From the NCBI GenBank assembly GCA_949752735.1, contig OX457037.1, positions 64,787,449 through 64,851,448 on the forward strand: a stretch of 64,000 bases of DNA, read 5' to 3'. Made by a program: the position numbers and the translations under genes. Positions 34,430 to 44,739 of the stretch are shown in pieces. The notes under the pieces are model-generated. The model was not told the DNA's origin. It saw nothing but the letters and a program-made list of their open reading frames with translations, and made no database searches. The stretch is from Lumbricus terrestris (Eukaryota; Annelida; Clitellata; Crassiclitellata; Lumbricidae). Each line of letters opens with the position of its first letter. Positions within the stretch are counted from its first letter, which is position 1.

Positions 34430-35901
34430 CAGGGCCTCCGACAGGGGGCCACTGGGGCCATTTGGCCCCAGGCCTCACTTGATAAAGGGCCTCGGAATTT
34501 CGAAAGTATACGGAGTTAATTATTGAAATGAGGATTTTCATAATTAAGGATGTATTCATTGAAATGTAGCATTGTACAAATTCTAATTATTTCGTGACGA
34601 AATCGTTGAAGTTAAATCATTGCAAACTGTAAAAAATTCGTAAATCTTTTATTAGTTAATTTAGTTCTAAAATTGAAAAGTTGTCAATGTCTACACTCAG
34701 CAAGAGTAAAATTCTAAACTCTATCATAATTCGTTGTTCGGAAGCCGTAAGTCAAACATTGAAACCTAATTACTTAAAATATGTTTTAATATGAATATAT
34801 TGTTCTTATCCGATCCGCTGTTAATTGTGTGGCCTACACGGTACACTACACAAGTAATATCAGTCAATTTGACAAAATTGTCCACATTGTCAATTTTATT
34901 GAAAAAATAGTAAAATATTCCCAATGATTATTAGTCTATTATATTATATATAAATATTATTTTAATTTAATATCTATAGAAAGATGAAGAGGTCATTCGA
35001 AGGTGGACATGAGAAACGAAAGAAATTGGCACGACAAAAGGAAGCTGCTTCAGCAAGCCAAAAAAAATCAAATTTCTTTGCACATCCTGAAAATAGTAAT
35101 AGACCCAGCCAGACTGAAGATATTCGAGAAATAAATTCATCACAAACAGAAAGTAGCCTACCATCCAAGAGACTTTGACGACTGCAACAGGCGTGACAGA
35201 GAATGGAGTTTTGAACCAGGAAAATGTAATTGTAGCCTACAGCATTTAACAATTGACAAAGAATCAGATAATTCAAATAATTTTCTTTTAAATCATTCAA
35301 ATATTATGAGACGTGTAGACATTGGAGCAGGATCTCATAGCGATCCAGAATTTCGACGTAGATTTTTGAATGAAACTCACCAGTTTCCAACTGACGTGCC
35401 AAATAATCAGCAAAATTACATATTTCCATATCGTCTGCTGCAAAAGAAACTTTTTAATGGCGAAACATGCAAACGAGATTGGATATACTGGAGTCACTCA
35501 ATTAAAGCAGTTTTCTGTGCATCATGTTGGCTTTCAAGAAACTCAAGCAATCATTTTACAAACGGTTGTGGCATGCAAACTGGATGGCGAAAGTTAAAAG
35601 ATAAAGTAATTGATCTACCTATATCTGCTGCAGATTCTGAGAGATCATTTAGTAACCAGAAAAGAACAAAGAACTACCTCCGTTCCACGATGGGTCAACA
35701 GCGTCTTAATGGATTGGCTAGGCCTATGTTAATTCTGATATCGATATAGAACTCTAAATTATCAGAGCATTATCGATAAATTCGTGGCTTTGAAGATGCG
35801 AAGAATGATGTGAACCTCTCTGCTGAGTTAAATAAAGATATTTGAAAAAGGCCTTGAAATTAGTTGTGGCCCTGGGCCTCCAAATCCTGTCCGAGGCCCT
35901 G
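34430..35901 (+). mobile_element. hAT transposon, internally deleted
   Basis: Terminal inverted repeats CAGGGCCTCCGACAGG and CCTGTCCGAGGCCCTG match at 15 of 16 positions. The element is flanked by a perfect 8-bp duplication CAAATGCG (34422-34429 and 35902-35909). It carries only the two ends of a transposase gene (34984-35749). It is probably mobilisable only by a complete relative. Confidence 0.93.
34984..35749 (+). pseudogene. Deleted hAT transposase
   Basis: The first open part (34984-35178) is a basic N-terminus (MKRSFEGGHEKRKKLARQ). The second (35306-35749) has a TTF-type zinc-finger region (FPYRLLQKKLF, IKAVFCASCWLSRN), then jumps directly to the hAT C-terminal dimerisation motif (ISAADSERSFSNQKRTKNYL, then RLNGLA). 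The catalytic DDE core between them is missing. A 6-bp TAGGCCTA insertion at 35719-35726 adds Arg-Pro after RLNGLA. Confidence 0.85.
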
Positions 35902-35959
35902 CAAATGCGCATTATGTTTTGACCGAATTATGTAACTTTTTATTGGGGTCCACATTTCA

Positions 35960-36585
35960 TCGGTACGCAGTGTACACTAATACTGACCTGTGTCGATAGA
36001 GCCCGCTGAGATTGGGTTTATCTTAACAAATAAATCACACACTTCATGAATACAATATGGTACACGAAGTTAACCTGAAGTTGACTGACAGGCATACGCC
36101 CAACACAGTTCCAAAGTACAAAATCAATGATAAACGTCAGTCAGACGTGCCAGTTAAACATATCAAAACACTGGTCAAAATTTAGGCCTAGGAGCTGTAT
36201 GAAATAGACTAAAGCGAGGGTAAAGTTTCAGTTTAGCTTTTAAGTGATTCCTTAGTTATATCCATGATTGAGTGAATCATAAGCGTGAAGAAAAGCACAG
36301 GAACGTTATTGCGTCTGTTTCACGTGATTGTTATGAAGTTCACGCTCAGCCGGATAGAGACCTAGGCCTAGGCCTAAGCAATGTTTGAATCAAGTTAATG
36401 CATTTGTAAAAAGCTTCTTTTCAAAAATATGGTAAAACTTTGCGTTGTCGAGAATGAATTTGGACCACATAATATATTAAAATGTGACTGCATAATTATT
36501 ATTCATCTATTATATTGGCGTAGGCCTACAGTATGATATTGAACGGCAATAATATGACACAGAGCAATGCATAAGACATATGGAT
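35960..36585 (+). other. Duplicated 5' flank belonging to gene C
   Basis: Aligns by eye with 3080-4045 upstream of gene A: AATCACACACTTCATGA, AATCAATGATAAACGTCAGT against AATCAATGATAGACGTCAGT, and ACACAGAGCAATGCAT against ACACACCGAGCAATGCAT. Alignment then stops at a Helitron-like end and the LTR element. The promoter-proximal flank of gene C has therefore been split by about 10 kb of transposons. Confidence 0.7.
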
Positions 36586-36587
36586 AC

Positions 36588-36900
36588 TAGCTATGAGACC
36601 CGGCGTTGCCCAGGAAAATTTGCTTTTCGTCCCTACACAGCGTACCGGGCAAAGTTCGCGTTGTCGTCCCTCCCCACGCCATCCATCAATCCGGCTTCCA
36701 TCGTGCCACCCATTTCGTTTCAACTCTATCCCGCCCGTAACTCCGTAAGCAACTCATTTTTGCCATACCCTTCTCTTCCCCACCCGCCACCATCCACCCC
36801 ACCCAGTCCCTTTCTGTCCCACTCCTCTCGGGTAGCCGTCGTTGCCCGGGTAATGTCGATTTCCTCCCACGACCCCATCACACCCCGCCATATTGGCCCA
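36588..36900 (-). mobile_element. Helitron-like 3' end, minus orientation
   Basis: ACTAGCTATGAGACCCGGCG followed by TTGCCCAGG is the reverse complement of the hairpin-plus-CTAG terminus seen at 1622-1649 and 55533-55553. The pyrimidine-rich C/T core follows (36730-36900). I could not locate the 5' end. Confidence 0.5.
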
Positions 36901-37271
36901 TACACCGACCCATCATGGTCAAACTAATATGCCCATGTGCTTTGAATGACCTTCGCCTCCTCTGTGTGCTTATGTCTGGAGTTGATGGTCTGCGGGTAAA
37001 CCTCTACCCTCGAGTTTACTGGTTCCCGCGGATCGGGTACGGGACGAGTCGGGTACGCAATTCACGGGGTCGGATATGGTACTGGAATGATCATCACGGG
37101 TATGGTTTAACCCGGTTTTACCTGCACCATCGTAAAATATTATGGCTACATACATTTTTATAGTGAGTCTTGCACTGTCAGAATATACACTCTGTGTAAC
37201 TGGCATATGATGATAGACTAGCATAGCCCACAAACAGATATGAACTTAATATACAGTTATACACATACTAT

Positions 37272-39103
37272 TGTGGCGGACCCGGGGGTTCGAACTTGAC
37301 ACCAGGATGACGTTGCCCCCGGACCGTTCTCTCTCTCTAGTGGTAAGGCAGGGTACGGCTCCTAATAGTCCATTAGGAGACTTGAAGAAGATGAACAACT
37401 TTATTACGAAGTAAACTGAAATAATCCTTCAGGTAAGTTCAAACGCAATGTTTCACTGTTCGGACCGTAACTTTCACTTGTCGAATTCCGCAGTCTGAAA
37501 CACCTTACTTCGAACCGCAACCGAGTGTCAAAGGGTCCGCCGCAATACAGTTCTGCAAGTTCTTTCACTGTTTTCAGCACACAATGTCCGCTTATCGAAT
37601 TTACTTCATACCGCAACCAAACGTCAACTGAAGTGTCCTTCGCAATACAGTTCCGCAAGTCGGAGCGACGACAATGTTCTTCACGATAACTGACTAACCA
37701 CAGTTCGCCGAGTGACTGAGCGGACGGTGTCTGAGTCCGCTGACCGACGGTGATCGAGGGAGTCCGCTGACTGAGCCGCCGATGTATGACCGACCGGCGA
37801 CCAACGTGTCGACTGGCTGTACTGACTGGCCTGCGACGTGACTGTTCTTGCGACGTGACTGTTCTTGCGACTCACTGACTGGCCGACGTTCGACTGACAG
37901 ACGTGACGACTGACGCTTGACTGACCGTTGCTTCACTTACTGACTCCGGCACTGACTGACTGCACTGTCGACTGTTGACTGACCGACCGACTGCACTTTA
38001 CTCTCTCTGTCGACTGCACCCCACTGACCGTCGACTGTTGACTGCCGGCTCCTTTTATAGCCGACCAGGCTCGGAGGGAACAGAGGGAACACGCGGGAAC
38101 ACACGGGAACATGAAGAACATAAAGGGAACATCGAGGGAACATAAAGAACATGACAGAACATCAGAGAACACAAGGGAACATAAGGAACATAGGGAACAT
38201 CGAAGGAACATAAAGGGAACATAAGGAACATAAGGAACACATAGGGAACATAAGGAACATAAGGGAACACGAGGGAACATCAGGAACATGAGGGAACATA
38301 GGGAACATACGGAACATACGGAACACAAGGGAACATCAAGGAACATACAGAACATCGAGGAACACAAGGGAACATGACAGAACATAGGGAACATGAGGGA
38401 ACATAAGGAACATAAGGAACATAGGGAACATCAGGAACATAACAGAACATCAAGGAACATAAGGGAACATCAAGGGAACACAGGGAACATGACAGAACAT
38501 AGGGAACATAAGGAGCACGAGGGAACATCAAAAGAACATAGGGAACAAAGGGAACATACAGAACATCGAGGAACATAAGGGAACATCAAGGGAACACAGG
38601 GAACATGACAGAACATAGGGAACATAAGGAACACGAGGGAACATCAAAAGAACATAGGGAACAAAGGGAACATACGGAACATAAGGAACATAACGGAACA
38701 TCGGGGGAACATAAGGGAACATCAAGGAACATACAGAACATCGAGGAACACAAGGGAACATAACAGAACATAGGGAACACGAGGGAACATAAGGAAACAT
38801 CAGGAACATCAGGAACATAACAGAACATCAAGGAACATAAGGGAACATCAAGGGAACACAGGGAACATGACAGAACATAGGGAACATAAGGAAACATCAG
38901 GAACATCAGGAACATAACAGAACATCAAGGAACATAAGGGAACATCAAGGGAACACAGGGAACATGACAGAACATAGGGAACATAAGGAACATAACGGAA
39001 CATCGGGGGAACATAAGGGAACATCAAGGGAACACAGACAACATACAAGGAAACGTAGAGGAGCAATTTTACAAAAAATTAGCGCCCAGGCAGGTCCGCT
39101 ACA
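37272..39103 (-). repeat. 3' LTR (1832 bp)
   Basis: On the coding (minus) strand this is the downstream LTR. It contains CTCTCTCTCTAGTGG near its outer edge, a CTGACTGACTG-rich block (about 37700-38010) and a GGGAACATAA minisatellite (38072-39052). Confidence 0.94.
38072..39052. repeat. GGGAACATAA-type minisatellite inside the 3' LTR
   Basis: Nearly 1 kb of 8-11 bp units (GGAACATAA, GGGAACATCA, GGAACATAC, GGGAACACA) arranged in higher-order blocks. The same array occupies 45554-46535. Its reading frames on both strands are repeat artefacts. Confidence 0.95.
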
Positions 39104-39110
39104 CCCCTCC
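39104..39110 (-). other. Polypurine tract
   Basis: Minus strand GGAGGGG abuts the 3' LTR directly, the expected position for plus-strand priming. Confidence 0.7.
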
Positions 39111-39861
39111 ATGGCCACCAAAAATGCCCAAAGCCCTCTTTGGGAACAATAAAATAATTAAAACCAAGGCAAAACCTCGTCCAAGGTCAATTAATTACAT
39201 AAACTCACCATTGGGGCAAACCCTTAACTATACTACCCCAGAGGCTCGTAAGTCCACCGTAAAGACAAAAATACCTCCCACAAGGATTAATAAATTTTAT
39301 AAACTCCCCATTTGGGCAAAATCTTAACTATCTTACTCTACATGCTACTCAAACACTCTGGCCTCATAGTACTTATACGTGCCCTAAAACAACCATGGAC
39401 TATCTCGCAGGTGAAAACAAAAGTCTCAATCTATGTGCACTAAAGCTGGAAAGCCACCCAAGAAGCTAAAAGCCGTCCAATAAGCTAATGCTACCCGTAA
39501 ATGCAAATCATCATAGGCAGCGTTCGCTGTCCATGAGCAATAAAAGCAAAGCGGCTATACTAACTATGCAGATTCCAAAGTTTCCCAAGAAGCCGCTACA
39601 TTAGGCTACAACAACTCAAAGGGCTACATAGCTATAAGAACAAGAGCGCTCAGAGCGTCTACGCTAGAGTGCACAGAAATAACAGCTTAAGCATTCGCTA
39701 GCTGAGCCTTGCCGTTCAACTCACTTTGCAAGTCTATTCGACCGTAAAAGCAACCATAGAAGACACCTCTTACCTACCACCCTTCTAATCTAAAAACAAT
39801 AGACTGCAATCGCTGTCCAAGTACATTAACAATTCTACGGCTTCTCAATAACTCTAGCTGT
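39111..39861 (-). other. Retroelement 3' non-coding region
   Basis: About 750 bp between the Pol stop and the polypurine tract. No env-like or other frame is seen. Confidence 0.6.
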
Positions 39862-42800
39862 CTACCTAAACCGAGCGGGCCGCTTTACTTCCCTGCGCGG
39901 CCTCTCAATAGCACAGGGAGGTTCCACTATCTCCACCTCAACAGGGACTGTACTTGGCTGTTCCCATTCGCCTTTCGTCTTGCCGTAATAAGGTCGCAGC
40001 TTATCAATATGTGCCACGAAGGGTTTAGCCTTCGCCGATCGCTGCAAGACAAAATTTATAGGTCCACAAGACTTCTGAATCATAAACGGTCCAGTGAAAT
40101 TCTTAGTCCATTTGGGAGAACGCCCCTTGAAGCGTCTCGGGGTGTAGTACAGCACCCAATCGCCCACAGCGAATTCAGCTGGCTTTACTCGCAAATCATA
40201 TCCATGTTTGCGTCTTTCGGCTGCTCTCTTGAGGTGCTGTCGCACCAGGGCATACGCATCCTCCATTCGTTCTGACAACGCAGTAACATAAGCCGAGTAA
40301 GTTATTCCTTCCACACAAGTCTCACTGGGTCGTCCATAAACCAAGTCCAATGGTGCTCGCGTTTCCTTCCCAAAGACAAGGTAGTTCGGTGAAAATCCTG
40401 TAACATCATGACAAGAGGACCGATAAGCAGAGACCACATAGGGAAGGACCTCATCCCAATCTCGCTGATGCGTACTGACCACTTTCCCAAGCATCGCGTT
40501 TAACGTTCGGTGAAAACGCTCTATTAGTCCATTGCTCTGGGGATGATAACTCGACGTACGCACTTTATCTATTTCTAGCAACCTGCAGACTTCTCGAAAG
40601 AGATTTCCGTCAAAATTACGTCCTTGATCCGTTAAGATCTGCAAAGGTGCCCCAAACCGCAAGATAACTGTCTCCACCAGGGCTTTAGCCACAGTTGCGG
40701 CTTCTTGGTTTGCTAACGGAACGGCTTCCACGTATTTAGAAAAGTTATCCATGATGGTCAGAATGTAGATGTGCCCTTTCCTACTTCTGGGATGCGGTCC
40801 GGTCAAGTCGAGACTTAATCTCTCCCATGGTTCACCGCATGGAATAGGCTGCAATGGTCCCTGCTTCGGTGGTTGTCCTCTCCAATATCGACAGCACTCG
40901 GAACATTCCTTACAATATCTCTTCACATAATTTGACCATCCAACCCAGTAAGCTCTCCTTCTCACCTGTAGCTTCGTACGTCGGGCTCCCAAATGGCCAC
41001 CCGTTACGCCAGTATGTGCCACTTTCAAAAATTCACCTCGCAACGCTTTGGGCACCAATAGCTGCTCTACATTATCTGGCGTTCGGCGATAAGCCACTCC
41101 GTCTCGTAGATAAAGGACATCCCTCTGACGCCAGTAGATCTTAACCGCCTCGGACTCGTGTAAGATTTCGACAAGGCTGGGGACTTCAGCTCCTTCCTCC
41201 AACCAAGTACGGACTAAGCTCAATTCAGAGTCGCTTCGTTGTGCCTGTACAATATCTTCCATACCAGTAATTTCCTCATCTGTCGGACGATCGATGACTT
41301 CTCTTACTTGGGCAGTCTCTATCAAGAAATTAGACGCTCCACACTTATTGCAGAGTTTACGCGAGAGCGCGTCTGCGTTTCCATGCTGACGTCCGGGACG
41401 GTGGAGAACCTCAAAATCATACTCCGCTAGTCTTTCAAGCCAACGACCCTGTTGCCCTATTGGTTCCGGCGTTCTTTGCAGCCAAGTAAGCGCGGCATGG
41501 TCGGTTCGTAGTATGAAGTGTCCCCCTAAAAGATATTGACGAAAAATCTTGACAAAGTAGACCACCGCTAGAAGCTCCTTACGTGTAATGCAATACTTTT
41601 TCTCTGCTGTAGAAAGCAGTCGACTTCCATAGGCGATAACCTTCTCCTCGCCATGAATCTTTTGTGACAACACTGCTCCTATCCCAAGGTCTGATGCATC
41701 GCAATCCAGTACATACGTGGCGCCTTCCACTGGGAGACTAAGTACTGGAGCCGTAGTCAGGGCCACCTTTAACTTGTCAAACGCCACCTGACATTCATCG
41801 GACCACACGAAGGACCTGTCTTTCTTAGTCAAAGCAAAAAGCGGCGCCGCGACCTTCGAAAATCCAACTATGAACTTTCGATAATACGCACAAAGGCCGA
41901 GGAAGGCCCGTACTTCCCTCAAGCGCGAAGGCACAGGCCAGGATGCTACCTCCTGGACTTTTGCTGGATCTACAGCTATACCGGCGCTGGAAACAATGTG
42001 ACCCAAGAATCCCACCGTCCTTCGCAGCAAATGGCATTTGCTGGGCTTGAGTTTCAACCGAGCTATCCGCAGGCGCTTAAAGACCAACTCAAGGCGTTCA
42101 AGATGCTGCCTCCAAGACTGTCCGAAAACAATCACGTCATCCAAATAAACGAGACAGACCTCAAAGTTTAGACCTGACAAAACAATATCCATCAGACGCT
42201 GGAAGGTAGCTGGAGCATTACACAGGCCGAACGGCATCACCTTCCAACGAAAGATCCCCCTTCGAGTAACGAACGCCGTTTTATCAGCATCTCTCGGATC
42301 CATGCCTACTTGATGGTACCCACTCCTCAAATCGAGAGTGCTGAACCACTCCGAGCCCGTTAAAGCATCTAAACACTCATCAGTACGTGGCAAAGGATAG
42401 GAATCTTTCTTGGTATGCTCATTCAGTCGGCGATAATCAATGCAAAAGCGCAAAGTACCGTCCTTCTTTTTGGCCAGTACTACATTCGCCGCCCATTCGC
42501 TAAAAGCAGGTTCTATCACACCAGTCTCTAACATTTGGTTCAGTTGCCGGTCAATAGCTTCCCTATAGTGCATAGGCTGTCTCCTCAGAGGTTGTCTCAC
42601 TGGTCGAGTCTCTCCGGTATCTGTCTTATGTTCACACAAGGTCGTCCGTCCCAGATCTGTCTCTGTCATCGAAAATACGTCCTGGTAACTGGCCAATAGT
42701 CCCCTTAAATAATCTCTCGCCTCAGAGGGCACCTCCTCAGGAAGATCTCGAATCAAACTGTCCATTACAGGGTTGTCTTCAAGCCCTACCTTTGCATTTA

Positions 42801-44619
42801 CACTTTCTTGGTTTTCCTCAGCCACCAGAACAGGATGTAATCCTCCAATTAACTGATCCTGGTGTAACCGAATGACATTTTCTCCCAAGTTTACTATTCT
42901 TACCGGCGCTTCGCTAGTCTTATCTGCTAACAAAACTCGAGCTACATGTACTCCCGGCAAAATCTCCGATGACTCGGTCATCCATGCAGAAGAGGTGACA
43001 GCTAAATTTCCATACAATGTCTTAGATGGAACATCGCATTGTGAACGAGGCGCTATTTCTATTTCCTCAGCAACTACAATTCTTCGACACCAGGTCGACC
43101 CATTTCCTTTGACCAATGGAATGCGTTTCCTCCCAATAAAAACAGCACCTACACCAAACCCAATGCGGCATCGGTTTGCGCGTAACCAATCCATACCCAA
43201 CATTACCTCACAAATTTGGTCAGACACCAAAAAGTTACTAGATATGGAAAAACCTCTCCAAAATTTAAGGGGTAGCGTCACCTGACCCAGGACTCTTATA
43301 TCAGACCCATTTGCGGCACGGAGGGTGCGGGTACTGGGTTGCAATTCTAGCTCCTCTACGTGATCAAAAGGCACTATACTTACCTCCGAGCCTGTATCGA
43401 TAAGACACGTCCGGAGTCGCCCGTTGATGGTTGCTTGGACGTATATGGCGTTGTTTGAGAAGACTCTCGGCTGCTCATGGGCTGTGTGGTTGTTGGCAAC
43501 TGATTCTTCCGGTTCCAGATCGGCAGTTTCCGCTGTGCGTGATTCTCTTGGGCGACCGGTAAAACGACGAGGCTGACGGCAGCGACGGGCAATGTGGCCG
43601 GTATGACCGCAGTTGTAGCAGGTGATGTCGACATCGGAATTCCGCTGGACGTCGAAGTTTCGCTGTGGAACCGCAGCACGGGGCGGTTCTCGAAGCTCTT
43701 CCATACGCCGAAGCATCTTCTCCTCCAGTTCCTGTTGCCACTTCCTTTGAGCCACCAGAAAGCTGTTGAGTTGTGCCTGGAGTTGTTCGCCCGCGTCTCC
43801 TCCTTGCATTCCTCTGACACGATTCTGCGTTCGACGTCGGTCATCGACATCGCCCATGTTCTGATACGCGCTCAATCGAAGAGCCATCCGGTAAGCCTCG
43901 TCTATTGTACGCGGCTCTTTTTCTCGAACTTTCAGAGATAGTTCCCGATCACGAATCGCTTCCAGGAATGCGTCTCGCGCTACTATCTCCGTGGTGGCGT
44001 TAGATGGAACCGGGTAGGCTAGGACAACCAATCGTCGGATATCGTGCAAAAGGTCACTTAGATTCTCGTCCTGTCTCTGGCGACGATAATACAATTGAGT
44101 CCGAAACGTTTCAGCCTGTCCATCGGCACCATACCTTTGACGCAACCGTTCCACCAGTTGTTCGTAGGTGACATCTTCTTGCGCGCCAAAATCCCATAAG
44201 AGTTGAACGGCAGATTTCTCCAACGAACAACGCAAGAAGTCCGCTTTGTCACTGTCCGACCAACGATTGTATCTGGAGCATACTTCAAACTGGGCGAGAA
44301 AAGACTCCAGAGACCCGGTTCCGTCGAATTTTCCGGCTTTCATTGGTGTCTTTCTTGATCCGCACGGATGACTCTGATCGTCCACGCGTTTCGAGTCCGC
44401 AGCGGTGGTTTCCGACAGCTGCACTGTTTTCCGATCCTTCTTCGGTAGGTCCTGGAAATCGAAGTCAACCAACTCGAGAAATCGACTGGAATCCACCTCA
44501 GAATCGTCCAAAGCGTTCGTTTCTCGTCTGGCGGCGGGTGTCGAAGTCGTCCGTAAAGCAGCAGCGTCTGACCGTGCGAAAGAAGCTGCAGCATCCATTC
44601 TTGCAGAATCGAAAATCAA
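39862..44619 (-). CDS. Gag-Pol polyprotein of the Ty3/gypsy element (1585 aa)
   Basis: A single uninterrupted frame. Gag region about 1-330. CCHC zinc knuckle with C334, C337, H342 and C347. Retropepsin active site DTG at 408-410. Reverse transcriptase about 690-880 with YLDD at 825-828. RNase H about 965-1085 (DCDAS near 972). Integrase with an HHCC zinc module (H1202, H1209, C1236, C1239) and catalytic D1271, D1331 and E1367. A GPF module near the C-terminus and no chromodomain indicate a non-chromovirus lineage. No envelope gene follows. No disabling mutation is visible. Confidence 0.95.
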   Translation of the reverse strand: MIFDSARMDAAASFARSDAAALRTTSTPAARRETNALDDSEVDSSRFLELVDFDFQDLPKKDRKTVQLSETTAADSKRVDDQSHPCGSRKTPMKAGKFDGTGSLESFLAQFEVCSRYNRWSDSDKADFLRCSLEKSAVQLLWDFGAQEDVTYEQLVERLRQRYGADGQAETFRTQLYYRRQRQDENLSDLLHDIRRLVVLAYPVPSNATTEIVARDAFLEAIRDRELSLKVREKEPRTIDEAYRMALRLSAYQNMGDVDDRRRTQNRVRGMQGGDAGEQLQAQLNSFLVAQRKWQQELEEKMLRRMEELREPPRAAVPQRNFDVQRNSDVDITCYNCGHTGHIARRCRQPRRFTGRPRESRTAETADLEPEESVANNHTAHEQPRVFSNNAIYVQATINGRLRTCLIDTGSEVSIVPFDHVEELELQPSTRTLRAANGSDIRVLGQVTLPLKFWRGFSISSNFLVSDQICEVMLGMDWLRANRCRIGFGVGAVFIGRKRIPLVKGNGSTWCRRIVVAEEIEIAPRSQCDVPSKTLYGNLAVTSSAWMTESSEILPGVHVARVLLADKTSEAPVRIVNLGENVIRLHQDQLIGGLHPVLVAEENQESVNAKVGLEDNPVMDSLIRDLPEEVPSEARDYLRGLLASYQDVFSMTETDLGRTTLCEHKTDTGETRPVRQPLRRQPMHYREAIDRQLNQMLETGVIEPAFSEWAANVVLAKKKDGTLRFCIDYRRLNEHTKKDSYPLPRTDECLDALTGSEWFSTLDLRSGYHQVGMDPRDADKTAFVTRRGIFRWKVMPFGLCNAPATFQRLMDIVLSGLNFEVCLVYLDDVIVFGQSWRQHLERLELVFKRLRIARLKLKPSKCHLLRRTVGFLGHIVSSAGIAVDPAKVQEVASWPVPSRLREVRAFLGLCAYYRKFIVGFSKVAAPLFALTKKDRSFVWSDECQVAFDKLKVALTTAPVLSLPVEGATYVLDCDASDLGIGAVLSQKIHGEEKVIAYGSRLLSTAEKKYCITRKELLAVVYFVKIFRQYLLGGHFILRTDHAALTWLQRTPEPIGQQGRWLERLAEYDFEVLHRPGRQHGNADALSRKLCNKCGASNFLIETAQVREVIDRPTDEEITGMEDIVQAQRSDSELSLVRTWLEEGAEVPSLVEILHESEAVKIYWRQRDVLYLRDGVAYRRTPDNVEQLLVPKALRGEFLKVAHTGVTGGHLGARRTKLQVRRRAYWVGWSNYVKRYCKECSECCRYWRGQPPKQGPLQPIPCGEPWERLSLDLTGPHPRSRKGHIYILTIMDNFSKYVEAVPLANQEAATVAKALVETVILRFGAPLQILTDQGRNFDGNLFREVCRLLEIDKVRTSSYHPQSNGLIERFHRTLNAMLGKVVSTHQRDWDEVLPYVVSAYRSSCHDVTGFSPNYLVFGKETRAPLDLVYGRPSETCVEGITYSAYVTALSERMEDAYALVRQHLKRAAERRKHGYDLRVKPAEFAVGDWVLYYTPRRFKGRSPKWTKNFTGPFMIQKSCGPINFVLQRSAKAKPFVAHIDKLRPYYGKTKGEWEQPSTVPVEVEIVEPPCAIERPRREVKRPARFR

Positions 44620-44739
44620 GATCCAACGGAACGGCAGAGTTCAGAAAAACAAATTGAATCGTCCACAGAGTTCAGAATTCAATTCCGACGAAAGTCCAAC
44701 GAAGAACAGAAACAAATGTACCCCACTTCTGGTACCATT
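44620..44739 (-). other. Retroelement leader with candidate primer-binding site
   Basis: On the minus strand, TGGTACCAGAAGTGGGG starts two bases after the 5' LTR. It begins TGG, as tRNA-complementary primer sites do. I cannot name the tRNA from memory with confidence. Confidence 0.6.

Noticed and set aside
38072..39052. Minus-strand frames rich in Cys, Val, Pro and Met (also 45554-46535)
   Set aside because: They come from the GGGAACATAA minisatellite in the LTRs, overlap in many frames and lie outside the Gag-Pol gene.
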